A stretch of DNA of 64,000 bases from Rattus norvegicus (taxonomy: Eukaryota > Chordata > Mammalia > Rodentia > Muridae), in NCBI RefSeq assembly GCF_036323735.1, contig NC_086026.1, forward strand, positions 94,975,859 to 95,039,858, written 5' to 3'. Made by a program: the position numbers and the translations under genes. Positions 24,123 to 35,414 of this stretch are shown piece by piece. The stretch's first letter is position 1; each line of letters opens with the position of its first letter. The notes beneath the pieces are model-generated. The model was given only the letters and a program-made list of their open reading frames with translations, searched no databases and was not told the DNA's origin.

Positions 24123-25497
24123 GTAAAATATTTTTCTCCTAGAACGTACATAAGAAGCTTTCTTAAACACAACTATCTATTCCAGTTGCTTTGATTCATC
24201 ATCATTTTCTTTCTGAACTTGGATTGGTTGTAAAAGACCCTTATCCACCTGGTAAGATGCAGAATACACTGTTCTTCTATCACCACCCCTGCCAAGTCCA
24301 TATGCAATTAAGTTCAGTCCTCAGGATTCGGGCATGTTTTCTGGATACAGCTCCCAAGACATGAATTTTCATTGGGCATGAGCTGAAATGCAAAGTAAAT
24401 ACAAACGAGCTTCTTCCTGTAACTGCAAATGTAGGACAGGAATCACTTCTGCTAACATTTTCTAGGCAGAATCTAATTGCTAGAGAGCTCTCAGTTCCGT
24501 CTGCCACTAAGCGTCTACTTTTCTTTCTTGAGCATTTTGTATAAACAAGTAAATGAACCTGCTCTCACCCAGTTTAAGTGACACTAAGTTGAATTTTAAA
24601 AGATGGACCCTACTAAACAAAATTCAAATGCGTGATTCATTATACATTCATTTGATTCTTTCATAATAAATCAGTAGACTTAATGAGAAACTGTAGCCTT
24701 CAAAATTCTGCTTGCCAACACAGAAGTTAAAGGAAGAGCTAAAATATTATCCATTCAGGGAAGGAAAGCAAGATCCACTGAAATGAAAAACAACACCGCA
24801 ACCAATGGTAGAGCCTTCACAATACTTTACTAGTAAATGTAAGCTGTTTTCTTTCCAATGGAATATCTAAGCAATCTCAAAAAGTGAAGACTAAGTTGAA
24901 ACCCAGCTATCAAGCCTTCCTAAACCATTTCCCAGAGCCCCTCCTTTCTCAGTTAATACCCAGTCAGCTTCCACCTGAAGTCTTCTTGCATCATCCAGGT
25001 CATAGTCCGTTCTCTTCCTCCTTCTCGTCCATTACACCCTAGTTCCATCCAGCAGCCAAGAGTGAGGGCATGGAACTGAAAACCAGATTGTACTTAGGCT
25101 AAAATACACGTGGGGCTTTAATCCATAAATTGAAATCCAAACATGTATCCTATAACTTCTTCACACTCTAATCTCATCTCTGTAGTCATCTCCTCCATTG
25201 TGAAACTCCATGCACATGACACGGCTCACGGTGCGTGAGCAGCACCATTCTATAGCATGTAAGACTTAGGCAATCTTTTATCGAGCATGTGTGGCATCTT
25301 CCCATTTGAATCATTTTGTCTGGCTCTTGTGGGACAATAGTTCTTAAAGAGCTAGGGTCTTTATGTATTTTATTATTCATAAATTATCTCCCTGATGAAT
25401 ATCTTTGAGTTGCTCTCATCTAAAACATGCTCTCTCTAAAACATGCTCTCTCTAAACAATGCAATTCTACTATCTTTAATTCTCACAGACCTTCCTA
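24123..25497. other. No gene seen
   Basis: Small tandem repeat of AAACATGCTCTCTCT at 25422-25452. Minus-strand frames near 24280 and 25186 have no recognisable content. Confidence 0.45.
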
Positions 25498-25650
25498 CTA
25501 TGCACAATGGCACATAACCATAGCACCCCAGAAGTTGAAGCAAGCAGTATCTTGTGAATTCAAGAAGAAGAAGCTGCGTTGCACAGTGAGTTCAAAGCCA
25601 CCCTGGGATATGGAGCAAAACATTTTTTCTTCTAAAAATAAAACAAATTG
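25498..25650 (+). mobile_element. Old B1-type SINE
   Basis: AATGGCACATAACCATAGCA, CCCAGAAGTTGAAGCAAG, GTGAGTTCAAAGCCACCCTG, then an A-rich end: a diverged B1 in sense orientation. Confidence 0.6.
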
Positions 25651-25724
25651 AGTAGATTCTTTATCAATCTAGAATATCAATTTGTATAAACCCCATATAC
25701 ATTTTGACATTTTCCAATAGGGAA

Positions 25725-25895
25725 GTGAAAGATGGCTTAGCAGAGAAAAGTGTTAGGTGGCAGCCTAAGGACATGAGTTTGATCCCAGGTCCCACATGGT
25801 ACAAGGACAGAAATAACACCTGTGTTATCTGCTTCTATCCCCATATTATGGTATGCACACTTATATATGTAGCTATACAATAAATAAATAATAAC
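25725..25895 (+). mobile_element. B2/B4-like SINE, diverged
   Basis: AAAGATGGCTTAGCAGAG at the start, GAGTTTGATCCCAGGTCCC as a B-box-like element and an AATAAATAAATAATAA tail. Subfamily uncertain. Confidence 0.55.
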
Positions 25896-27000
25896 TAATA
25901 GTTTACCAGTAGATTCACCTTTAAATTAAATAGTTCTGAGATAAGATACTTGACTGAGGTTTCAGAAATACTTTACTTTTCTAAGAAAATTATGTTCTGT
26001 TTGCCAAATGTTATTGTTTTATGTTTGTACTTGTCATATAACTGAGTCCTTCCCAAAATTTGAGCCATGAAAACGTGGCTTTGAGTGACTGTCAGTGAAG
26101 ACTGTTTACTACTACTGAAATAAATGACCCTCAATTTGGTATCTTAATGCATTAACAATGTGTTTCTTGTACAAACGGTGTTCCAATAACTCTCATTGAT
26201 TGATTTCTGTCAAATCACACAAATATAGCTTCTTCCATTTTGTGACCTTTTCGCCTCGCACTCATTATGGTCCAAGCAAGACAGTGTGAACTTGGGGTTA
26301 ATACACAGAGCCCTATAGCCATGCTTGGAGGAAGTTCCTAGGTTCCATTGTCCAAAGCATCGACCTATTCCCCTTACCATGATTGTCTGAGAGGCCACAG
26401 CAAAGGGTTTTCCATGTGTCTAAGAGAGAAAATCAGTAAGGACTTGGAAAGCTACCGTAGCATTCTGTCTGATGTGGGAAAGAAACTCATATGAAAGAAT
26501 ACTCAGAAAGGAAAAAAAATAGTCCAGTCATCAGACTCCTCTGGCAGAGGACTTGTACTCTAACTTAAAAGACACTCTAAATTCTATGGTTTAAGGTAAG
26601 AGATGAAAGGATGCACAGAAGGGTAGAATAAGAGTTGCATAGTTCCATAAGTAGATAGTTATGTTCATCGAATCATTGCATCAATTTTTATTAAAGAATA
26701 TTTTAAATGTATCAATTTTTTGACTGTAAGGAAATATAAGCCTGTGCATATCAGTGACAAAATAGACACTCTATGAGCAGTTTTTTGTTCATGTCAAATG
26801 ACACATAGAGTGACCATAGATATTACAAGTTGTCTTTAGTGAAATTATGAAGGAAAATGAATGCACAAGAGTTAGCAGTATCATAAGAAAGCATAGACTA
26901 GGCAGGGGTTTGGCTTAGAGGAAACACATGGTTAGATTAAAACTTTCTCCAGTGAAACTAGTGTTATCTGTAGGGCTAGTGATTTCATTAACATTTAGTT
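25896..27000. other. No gene seen
   Basis: No recognisable coding, RNA or repeat content. Confidence 0.45.
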
Positions 27001-27007
27001 GAAAAGA

Positions 27008-27164
27008 AATATATATATATTAATATATATAATATATTTTAATCAAACTTCTCTCTTTCCTCAACTCCTGCAACCAAGTCCTCTCTCTCTCTCCCTCTTT
27101 CTCTCTCCCTCCTCTCTCTTTCTCTCTCTCAAAGGAAAAACATCAGAAATGCACACAAAGGGAG

Positions 27165-27214
<50 letters not shown>
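27008..27214. repeat. Cluster of AT, CT and (AC)n simple repeats
   Basis: TA-rich run at 27008-27035, CT-rich 27079-27130 and an AC run at 27165-27214. The 112-codon frame across this cluster is a repeat product. Confidence 0.9.
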
Positions 27215-27216
<2 letters not shown>

Positions 27217-28059
27217 CATATACACAGGTGGGGAGAAAGTGAGAGAGGGGAAAAGAGAGGGAGGATTCAAGTCCATAGTATACAGTAGGATGGAAAAAAG
27301 CAATCTAAAACAAAAACTCCTACAAAAATGCCATTGAGTTTGAGCTTGTTCTGTGTTGGCCATCTACTTCTAGGCATGGGGACCTACACTTTATTCAGGT
27401 TAATATGTGCAGTAAGACTCCATTGGAAAAACAAACTAATTATTCTTTTGTGAATGTGTATCAAGTGCAGATAGCTTCTTGGTTAGGAGTGGGAGCCCAT
27501 GTCTACTTTGTCATCTCATGTCAGAGACCTCATCAGGCTTGAAGTTGTGTAGGCCCTGTGCACACTGACAGTCTCTGTGAATACATGCATGTATTAATCT
27601 TCCTGTGTCTGGAAGACACGGTCTCCTTTGAGCCTCTTCTTCCACATAGTTCCCTGAGCTTTAAGGGGAGAAGTTGGATGAAGGCAACCCAGTAAAGACT
27701 GAATGTTACAAACTATTTCACTCTGTACATTGTTTACATTGTTTAGCTGCAGGTTTCTATGTTAGTATGTGTTATGTGAATGAATTATTGACATGTTATA
27801 TCTATGTTAAAATCCATTGCAATGGGAAGCTTCCCTGATGATGCTTGAGTGATATTCTGTTCTATGTGTATAGCAGAATGTTTTCCTGAGACACTTTAGT
27901 GCTATATTCCTTTAGCACAACAACAGTATTTGGTTTTTCCTTAAGCCCATGGCCTATCCAGTCTCAGGCTCTTAGTCACCTGAGCAGTATCACACCTGGG
28001 TTCCATCTCATGGAGTGGTTCTTAAATCTAATCAGATAGTGCCTGCTTCCTCATACAAC
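27215..28059. other. No gene seen
   Basis: No clear features. Confidence 0.4.
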
Positions 28060-28640
28060 ATGACTCATACAACACTTATTCCCTGTGACATCAGTACACC
28101 ATGCAGGCAGGTCAGTATTGTAGAGCTCAAGGTTTATAGCTGGGTTGGTGGTTACCTTTTTTAATCTAGTAGTATGCAGAGCGTTATGAACACTAGTCAG
28201 TATAAGTGAAAGCTCCAGTTAGACACCACCTCTTCATGTTCAATGAGATGTGTAACTGTTGGCTTTAGCAATAGGTCTGTTTGTGGAGATCAACCAGTAG
28301 CCTTGGAAATAGCCTTAGATGTCTGGGGGATTCTGTTGGACCCCTATGGCCAAAGACACAATGGGATCTAACCCTTTCCTGATAGTAAAAGAATTATAGT
28401 TGAGGCATTGTCTCCCCATTATTTGGTGAATCCATTTAAATTTTTCTCATATATGTTTATCTTTTGGGAAGATTCCTTACTTGTAGGTTTCCATATATCC
28501 ATTAATATTAATTTTTTCTTACCATTTTCCCTCTATTGCCTCTCTCTTCTATCTCCTCCCTGTTTGACCCTCTAACTTCAATCTTTTGTTACCAGAATTT
28601 GTTCAGTATTCCACTCCTAGTGTCCATTAGTAGCCAGATA
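28060..28640 (-). mobile_element. Antisense Lx-type L1 non-coding fragment
   Basis: GGCAGGTCAGTATTGTAGAGC, AGCTGGGTTGGTGGTTAC and the following text are familiar antisense rodent L1 phrases, probably the same repeat type as 18300-19350. Boundaries approximate. Confidence 0.45.
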
Positions 28641-29525
28641 AATTAGTTAAACTAAGAATAAATGAGTCCTTAAGCACATGAAAAAAAAAGACTGAAGAAA
28701 AATGTACTTGTAAGGTTTCAAAAGAGTGCTCAGAGGTGAAATCTATTCTAATGATGAGGAAAAGACTCTGTTGAATGTTCTGGCCAGTAAGCTAGCCTTA
28801 TAAGTAGATTTGAAGGTCCATCTCCTTTCTATAGAATCTGACTCACACAGACTAGCAATATTTATAACAGACAACCAGGCAGGCAAAAGAAGATATTAGA
28901 TAAGCAGATGTTTGATTCTGAAAATATCACTAAGAAGAGTACAGATCAGTTTAAATTTTTTTGAAAGAGAGAACCCATTTCTGGAAAACAAAATAAACTC
29001 AATGACAGTGGATTTTAATAAAGCATCTCATTTCATCCTGAAAATATTTGTTTTATAACATATCATTGTTTTTCAAGTCTATGTAGAAGAACCCAAATAC
29101 ATCTATCACAGAATTGCTGGAGATTAAATCTACTTAAACTTACTTTAACTCCTGGTTTGGAAGCTCTTCCATCAAGGAGAGAGAGAAAAGATTCCACGTG
29201 TGTACTGATCCTGAAAAATTGACTAGTGATGCCAGGCTCAGGAGCTGATGCGGAACAGAAGCTCAGAGCTAAGTTATGACATGTCCCCGTTAGTCGTAAG
29301 GTCCTCCAATACAAATGGCAGTCAACAGCACTCAGAAATCATTACGAAATAATGATTTTCACTAGCACAGGCAAAACACTCATCTTGAAACATGAAATAC
29401 TACTCATGTTTCTCAGCTTGAGTTAGAAACACTACCTCTTTCCTATTGTCACAGCTATTCTTTTCCCATAGCCTCTCTCTTTAATAAATGAGATTTATAG
29501 GATACCTAGTCAAACTATGCTTGCT
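28641..29525. other. No gene seen
   Basis: Flank of the intact L1. No recognisable content. Confidence 0.4.
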
Positions 29526-29540
29526 TCCACATACTGTTTT
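29526..29540 (+). repeat. Left target-site duplication of full-length L1
   Basis: TCCACATACTGTTTT here is identical to 36731-36745. The last four T overlap the antisense poly(A), so the exact boundary is ambiguous by up to four bases. On the minus strand the target reads AAAACAGT, compatible with a T-rich L1 endonuclease nick site. Confidence 0.95.
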
Positions 29541-29548
29541 TTTTTTTT

Positions 29549-30257
29549 ATTAACTTGAGTATTTCTTATATACATTTCGAGTGTTATTCCCTTTCCCGGT
29601 TTCCGGGCAAACATCCCCCTCCCCCCTCCCCTTCCTTATGGGTGTTCCCCTCCCAACCCTCCCCCCATTGCCGCCCTCCCCCCATAGACTAGTTCACTGT
29701 GGGTTCAGTCTTAGCAGGACCCAGGGCTTCCCCTTCCACTGGTGCTCTTACTAGGATATTCATTGCTACCTATGGGGTCAGAGTCCAGGGTAGGTCCATG
29801 TATAGTCTTTAGGTAGTGGCTTAGTCCCTGGAAGCTCTGGTTGCTTGGCATTGTTGTACTTTTGGGGTCTCGAGCCCCTTCAAGCTCTTCCAGTTCTTTC
29901 TCTGATTCCTTCAATAGGGGACCTATTCTCAGTTCAGTGGTTTGCTGCTGGCATTCGCCTCTATATTTGCTGTATTCTGGCTGTGTCTCTCAGGAGCGAT
30001 CTACATCCGGCTCCTGTCGGTCTGCACTTCTTTGCTTCATCCATCTTGTCTAATTGGGTGGCTGTATATGTATGGGCCACATGTGGGGCAGGCTCTGAAT
30101 GGGTGTTCCTTCAGTCTCTGTTTTAATCTTTGCCTCTCCCTTCCCTGCCAAGGGTATTCTTTTTCCTCATTTAAAGAAGGAGTGAAGCATTCACATTTTG
30201 ATCATCCGTCTTGAGTTTCGTTTGTTTTAGGGATCTAGGGTAATTCAAGCATTTGGG
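29549..30257 (-). other. L1 3' UTR with G-rich tract and AATAAA
   Basis: Runs from the ORF2 TAG stop (30258-30260) to the poly(A), read as T on the plus strand at about 29537-29548. AATAAA is antisense at 29546-29551. At 29612-29691 the sense strand is a G-rich stretch with several runs of three to six G, able in principle to form a G-quadruplex, a known feature of rodent L1 3' UTRs. The same 3' UTR type occurs as truncated copies at 1-364, 2493-3045 and 43610-43975. Confidence 0.9.
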
Positions 30258-33200
30258 CTAATAGCCACTTATCAATGAGTGCATACCATGTATGTCTTTC
30301 TGTGATTGGGTTAGCTCACTCAGGATGATATTTTCCAGTTCCAACCATTTGCCTACGAATTTCATAAACTCGTTGTTTTTGATAGCTGAGTAATATTCCA
30401 TTGTGTAGATGTACCACATTTTCTGTATCCATTCCTCTGTTGAAGGGCATCTGGGTTCTTTCCAGCTTCTGGCTATTATAAATAAGGCTGCGATGAACAT
30501 AGTGGAGCACGTGTCTCTTTTATATGTTGAGGCATCTTTTGGGTATATGCCCAAGAGAGGTATAGCTGGATCATCAGGCAGTTCAATGTCCAATTTTCTG
30601 AGGAACCTCCAGACTGATTTCCAGAATGGTTTTACCAGTCTGCAATCCCACCAACAATGGAGGAGTGTTCCTCTTTCTCCACATCCTCGCCAGCATCTGC
30701 TGTCACCTGAGTTTTTGATCTTAGCCAATCGCACTGGTGTGAGGTAAAATCTCAGGGTTGTTTTGATTTGCATTTCCCTTATGACTAAAGATGTTGAACA
30801 TTTCTTTAGGTGTTTCTCAGCCATTCGGCATTCCTCAGCTGTGAATTCTTTGTTTAGCTCTGAACCCCATTTTTTAATAGGGTTATTTGTTTCCCTGCGG
30901 TCTAACTTCTTGAGTTCTTTGTATATTTTGGAAATAAGGCCTCTATCTGTTGTAGGATTGGTAAAGATCTTTTCCCAATCTGTTGGTTGCCGTTTTGTCC
31001 TAACCACAGTGTCCTTTGCCTTACAGAAGCTTTGCAGTTTTATGAGATCCCATTTGTCGATTCTTGATCTTAGAGCATAAGCCATTGGTGTTTTGTTCAG
31101 GAAATTTTTTCCAGTGCCCATGTGTTCCAGATGCTTCCCTAGTTTTTCTTCTATTAGTTTGAGTGTGTCTGGTTTGATGTGGAGGTCCTTGATCCACTTG
31201 GACTTAAGCTTTGTACAGGGTGATAAGGATGGATCGATCTGCATTCTTCTACATGTTGCCCTCCAGTTGAACCAGCACCATTTGCTGAAAATACTATCTT
31301 TTTTCCATTGGATGGTTTTGGCTCCTTTGTCAAAAATCAAGTGACCATAGGTGTGTGGGTTCATTTCTGGGTCTTCAATTCTATTCCATTGGTCTATCTG
31401 TCTGTCTCTGTACCAATACCATGCAGTTTTTATCACTATTGCTCTGTAATACTGCTTGAGTTCAGGGATAGTGATTCCCCCTGAAGTCCTTTTATTGTTG
31501 AGGATAGCTTTAGCTATCCTGGGTTTTTTGTTATTCCAGATGAATTTGCAAATTGTTCTGTCTAACTCTTTGAAGAATTGGATTGGTATTTTGATGGGGA
31601 TTGCATTGAATCTGTAGATTGCTTTTGGTAAAATGGCCATTTTTACCATATTAATCCTGCCAATCCATGAGCATGGGAGATCTTTCCATCTTCTGAGGTC
31701 TTCTTCAATTTCTTTCCTCAGTGTCTTGAAGTTCTTATTGTACAGATCTTTTACTTGCTTGGTTAAAGTCACACCGAGGTACTTTATATTATTTGGGTCT
31801 ATTATGAAGGGTGTCGTTTCCCTAATTTCTTTCTCGGCTTGTTTCTCTTTTGTATAGAGGAAGGCAACTGATTTATTTGAGTTAATTTTATACCCAGCCA
31901 CTTTGCTGAAGTTGTTTACCAGCTTTAGTAGTTCTCTGGTGGAACTTTTGGGATCACTTAAATATACTATCATGTCATCTGCAAATAGTGATATTTTGAC
32001 CTCTTCTTTTCCGATCTGTATCCCTTTGATCTCCTTTTGTTGTCTGATTGCTCTGGCTAGAACTTCAAGAACTATATTGAATAAGTAGGGAGAGAGTGGG
32101 CAGCCTTGTCTAGTCCCTGATTTTAGTGGGATTGCTTCAAGTTTCTCTCCATTTAGTTTAATGTTAGCAACTGGTTTGCTGTATATGGCTTTTACTATGT
32201 TTAGGTATGGGCCTTGAATTCCTATTCTTTCCAGGACTTTTATCATGAAGGGGTGTTGAATTTTGTCAAATGCTTTCTCAGCATCTAATGAAATGATCAT
32301 GTGGTTCTGTTCTTTCAGTTTGTTTATATAATGGATCACGTTGATGGTTTTCCGTATATTAAACCATCCCTGCATGCCTGGGATGAAGCCTACTTGATCA
32401 TGGTGGATGATTGTTTTGATGTGCTCTTGAATTCGGTTTGCCAGAATTTTATTGAGTATTTTTGCGTCGATATTCATAAGGGAAATTGGTCTGAAGTTCT
32501 CTTTCTTTGTTGTGTCTTTGTGTGGTTTAAGTATAAGAGTAATTGTGGCTTCGTAGAAGGAATTCGGTAGGGCTCCATCTGTTTCAATTTTGTGGAATAG
32601 TTTGGATAATATTGGTATGAGGTCTTCTATGAAGGTTTGATAGAATTCTGCACTAAACCCGTCTGGACCTGGGCTCTTTTTGGTTGGGAGACCTTTAATG
32701 ACTGCTTCTATTTCCTTAGGAGTTATGGGGTTGTTTAACTGGTTTATCTGTTCCTGATTTAACTTCGATACCTGGTATCTGTCTAGGAAATTGTCCATTT
32801 CCTGAAGATTTTCAAATTTTGTTGAATATAGGTTTTTATAGTAAGATCTGATGATTTTTTGAATTTCCTCCGAATCTGTAGTTATGTCTCCCTTTTCATT
32901 TCTGATTTTGTTAATTTGGACACACTCTCTGTGTCCTCTCGTTAGTCTGGCTAAGGGTTTATCTATCTTGTTGATTTTCTCAAAGAACCAACTTTTGGTT
33001 CTGTTGATTCTTTCTATGGTCCTTTTTGTTTCTACTTGGTTAATTTCAGCTCTGAGTTTGATTATTTCCTGCCTTCTACTCCTCCTGGGTGTATTTGCTT
33101 CTTTTTGTTCTAGAGCTTTTAGGTGTGCTGTCAAGCTGCTGACATATGCTCTTTCCTGTTTCTTTCTGCAGGCACTCAGCGCTATGAGTTTTCCTCTTAG

Positions 33201-34118
33201 CACAGCTTTCATTGTGTCCCATAAGTTTGAGTATGTTGTATCTTCATTTTCATTAAATTCTAAAAAGTTTTTAATTTCTTTCTTTATTTCTTCCTTGACC
33301 AGGTTATCATTGAGTAGAGCATTGTTCAATTTCCACGTATATGTGGGCATTCTTCCCTTATTGTTATTGAAGACCAGTTTTAGGCCGTGGTGGTCCGATA
33401 GCACGCATGGGATTATTTCTATCTTTCTGTACCTGTTGAGGCCCGTTTTTTGACCAATTATATGGTCAATTTTGGAGAAAGTACCATGAGGAGCTGAGAA
33501 GAAGGTATATCCTTTTGCTTTAGGATAGAATGTTCTATAAATATCCGTTAAGTCCATTTGGCTCATGACTTCTCTTAGTCTGTCTACATCACTGTTTAAT
33601 TTCTGTTTCCATGATCTGTCCATTGATGAGAGTGGGGTGTTGAAATCTCCCACTATTATTGTGTGAGGTGCAATGTGTGTTTTGAGCTTTAGTAAGGTTT
33701 CTTTTACGTATGTAGGTGCCCTTTTATTTGGGGCATAGATATTTAGGATTGAGAGTTCATCTTGGTTGATTTTTCCTTTGATGAATATGAAGTGTCCTTC
33801 CTTATCTTTTTTGATGACTTTTAGTTGGAAATTGATTTTATTTGATATTAGAATGGCTACTCCAGCTTGCTTCTTCTGACCATTTGCTTGGAAAGTTGTT
33901 TTCCAGCCTTTCACTCTGAGGTAGTGTCTGTCTTTGTCTCTGAGGTGTGTTTCCTGTAGGCAGCAGAATGCAGGGTCCTCGTTGCGTATCCAGTTTGTTA
34001 ATCTATGTCTTTTTATTGGGGAGTTGAGGCCATTGATATTGAGAGATATTAAGGAATAGTGATTATTGCTTCCCGTTATATTCATATTTGATGTGAGGTT
34101 ATGTTTGTGTGCTTTCAT
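30258..34118 (-). CDS. L1 ORF2 protein: endonuclease and reverse transcriptase
   Basis: 1286 residues, full length for a rodent L1 ORF2p. It nicks target DNA and reverse-transcribes L1 RNA at the nick. N-terminal AP-type endonuclease (about 20-250): by alignment with human ORF2p the catalytic set is N27, E56 (QETHL), D158 and N160 (GDFN), D218 (SKIDHI) and H243 (SDHHG), all present. Reverse transcriptase (about 470-790): first catalytic Asp at D612 (SLDAEKAFD) and FADD at 712-715. C-terminal CX3CX7HX4C zinc-knuckle-like motif at C1142, C1146, H1154, C1159. The ORF starts 25 bp after the ORF1 stop, so translation probably depends on the unconventional reinitiation or internal initiation described for L1. 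The ATG at 34118 is the first in frame; the protein has a 13-residue N-terminal extension relative to human numbering. No frameshift or stop is seen. Activity itself is inferred. Confidence 0.97.
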   Translation of the reverse strand: MKAHKHNLTSNMNITGSNNHYSLISLNINGLNSPIKRHRLTNWIRNEDPAFCCLQETHLRDKDRHYLRVKGWKTTFQANGQKKQAGVAILISNKINFQLKVIKKDKEGHFIFIKGKINQDELSILNIYAPNKRAPTYVKETLLKLKTHIAPHTIIVGDFNTPLSSMDRSWKQKLNSDVDRLREVMSQMDLTDIYRTFYPKAKGYTFFSAPHGTFSKIDHIIGQKTGLNRYRKIEIIPCVLSDHHGLKLVFNNNKGRMPTYTWKLNNALLNDNLVKEEIKKEIKNFLEFNENEDTTYSNLWDTMKAVLRGKLIALSACRKKQERAYVSSLTAHLKALEQKEANTPRRSRRQEIIKLRAEINQVETKRTIERINRTKSWFFEKINKIDKPLARLTRGHRECVQINKIRNEKGDITTDSEEIQKIIRSYYKNLYSTKFENLQEMDNFLDRYQVSKLNQEQINQLNNPITPKEIEAVIKGLPTKKSPGPDGFSAEFYQTFIEDLIPILSKLFHKIETDGALPNSFYEATITLILKPHKDTTKKENFRPISLMNIDAKILNKILANRIQEHIKTIIHHDQVGFIPGMQGWFNIRKTINVIHYINKLKEQNHMIISLDAEKAFDKIQHPFMIKVLERIGIQGPYLNIVKAIYSKPVANIKLNGEKLEAIPLKSGTRQGCPLSPYLFNIVLEVLARAIRQQKEIKGIQIGKEEVKISLFADDMIVYLSDPKSSTRELLKLVNNFSKVAGYKINSNKSVAFLYTKEKQAEKEIRETTPFIIDPNNIKYLGVTLTKQVKDLYNKNFKTLRKEIEEDLRRWKDLPCSWIGRINMVKMAILPKAIYRFNAIPIKIPIQFFKELDRTICKFIWNNKKPRIAKAILNNKRTSGGITIPELKQYYRAIVIKTAWYWYRDRQIDQWNRIEDPEMNPHTYGHLIFDKGAKTIQWKKDSIFSKWCWFNWRATCRRMQIDPSLSPCTKLKSKWIKDLHIKPDTLKLIEEKLGKHLEHMGTGKNFLNKTPMAYALRSRIDKWDLIKLQSFCKAKDTVVRTKRQPTDWEKIFTNPTTDRGLISKIYKELKKLDRRETNNPIKKWGSELNKEFTAEECRMAEKHLKKCSTSLVIREMQIKTTLRFYLTPVRLAKIKNSGDSRCWRGCGERGTLLHCWWDCRLVKPFWKSVWRFLRKLDIELPDDPAIPLLGIYPKDASTYKRDTCSTMFIAALFIIARSWKEPRCPSTEEWIQKMWYIYTMEYYSAIKNNEFMKFVGKWLELENIILSELTQSQKDIHGMHSLISGY

Positions 34119-34143
34119 TCTCTTTGTTTTGTTGCCAAGACGA

Positions 34144-35217
34144 TTAGTTTCTTGCTTCTTCTAGGGTATAGCTTGCCTCCTTATGTTGGGCTTTACCATT
34201 TATTATCCTTTGTAGTGCTGGATTTGTAGAAAGATATTGTGTAAATTTGGTTTTGTCATGGAATATCTTGGTTTCTCCATCAATGTTAATTGAGAGTTTT
34301 GCTGGATACAGTAATCTGGGCTGGCATTTGTGTTCTCTTAGGGTCTGTATAACATCAGTCCAGGATCTTCTGGCCTTCCTAGTTTCTGGCGAGAAGTCTG
34401 GTGTGATTCTGATAGGTCTCCCTTTATATGTTAATTGACCTTTTTCCCTTACTGCTTTTAATATTCTTTCTTTATTTTGTGCGTTTGGTGTTTTGACAAT
34501 TATGTGACGGGAGGTGTTTCTTTTCTGGTCCAATCTATTTGGAGTTCTGTAGGCTTCCTGTATGTCTATGGGTATCTCTTTTTTTAGGTTAGGGAAGTTT
34601 TCTTCTATGATTTTGTTGAAGATATTTACTGGTCCTTTGAGCTGGGAGTCTTCACTCTCTTCTATACCTATTATCCTTAGGTTTGATCTTCTCATTGAGT
34701 CCTGGATTTCCTGTATGTTTTGGACCAGTAGCTTTTTCCGCTTTACATTATCTTTGACAGTTGAGTCAATGATTTCTATGGAATCTTCTGCTCCTGAGAT
34801 TCTCTCTTCCATCTCTTGTATTCTGTTGGTGAAGCTTGTATCTACAGCTCCTTGTCTCTTCTTTTGGTTTTCTATATCCAGGGTTGTTTCCATGTGTTCT
34901 TTCTTGATTGCTTCTATTTCCATTTTTAATTCCTTCAACTGTTTGATTGTGTTTTCCTGGAATTCTTTCAGGGATTTTTGCGATTCCTCTCTGTAGGCTT
35001 CTACTTGTTTATTAATGTTTTCCTGTGCTTCCCTAAGTGTGTTCAGGTCTTTCCTGAAGTCCTCCAGCATCATGATCAAATATGATTTTGAAACTAGATC
35101 TTGCTTTTCTGGTGTGTTTGGATATTCCATGTTTGTTTTGGTGGGAGAAATGGGCTCCGATGATGGCATGTAGTCTTGGTTTCTGTTGCTTGGGTTCCTG
35201 CGCTTGCCTCTCGCCAT
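34144..35217 (-). CDS. L1 ORF1 protein: RNA-binding chaperone
   Basis: 357 residues, normal for rodent ORF1p. In this family the protein forms trimers, coats L1 RNA in the cytoplasm and is needed for retrotransposition. Residues 1-48 are basic and Ser/Pro-rich. About 50-150 is a charged heptad-like region, the predicted trimeric coiled coil. About 177-265 matches the RRM domain (NLRIIGIEESED at 179-190; RHIIVKTPNAQNKERIL at 237-253). About 266-340 is the C-terminal domain (ITPDFSPETRKARRSW). The stop is a TAA at 34144-34146. No disabling change seen. Confidence 0.96.
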   Translation of the reverse strand: MARGKRRNPSNRNQDYMPSSEPISPTKTNMEYPNTPEKQDLVSKSYLIMMLEDFRKDLNTLREAQENINKQVEAYREESQKSLKEFQENTIKQLKELKMEIEAIKKEHMETTLDIENQKKRQGAVDTSFTNRIQEMEERISGAEDSIEIIDSTVKDNVKRKKLLVQNIQEIQDSMRRSNLRIIGIEESEDSQLKGPVNIFNKIIEENFPNLKKEIPIDIQEAYRTPNRLDQKRNTSRHIIVKTPNAQNKERILKAVREKGQLTYKGRPIRITPDFSPETRKARRSWTDVIQTLREHKCQPRLLYPAKLSINIDGETKIFHDKTKFTQYLSTNPALQRIINGKAQHKEASYTLEEARN

Positions 35218-35414
35218 CAGATTATCTCTAGTGTTACTTTGTTCTGCTATTTCTGACAGTGGCTAGACTGTCCTATAAGCCTGTGTGTCAGGAGTGCTGT
35301 AGACCTGTTTTCCTCTCTTTCAGTCAGTTATGGGGACAGAGTGTTCTGCTTTCGGGCGTGTAGTTTTTCCTCTCTACAGGTCTTCAGCTGTTCCTGTGGG
35401 CCTGTGTCTTGAGT

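Noticed and set aside
32884..33453. 189-codon plus-strand frame antisense to L1 ORF2
   Set aside because: Shadow of the real minus-strand ORF2. Its hydrophobic composition is what the antisense of a Lys/Asn-rich gene gives. The same applies to the frame at 34562-34996 opposite ORF1.
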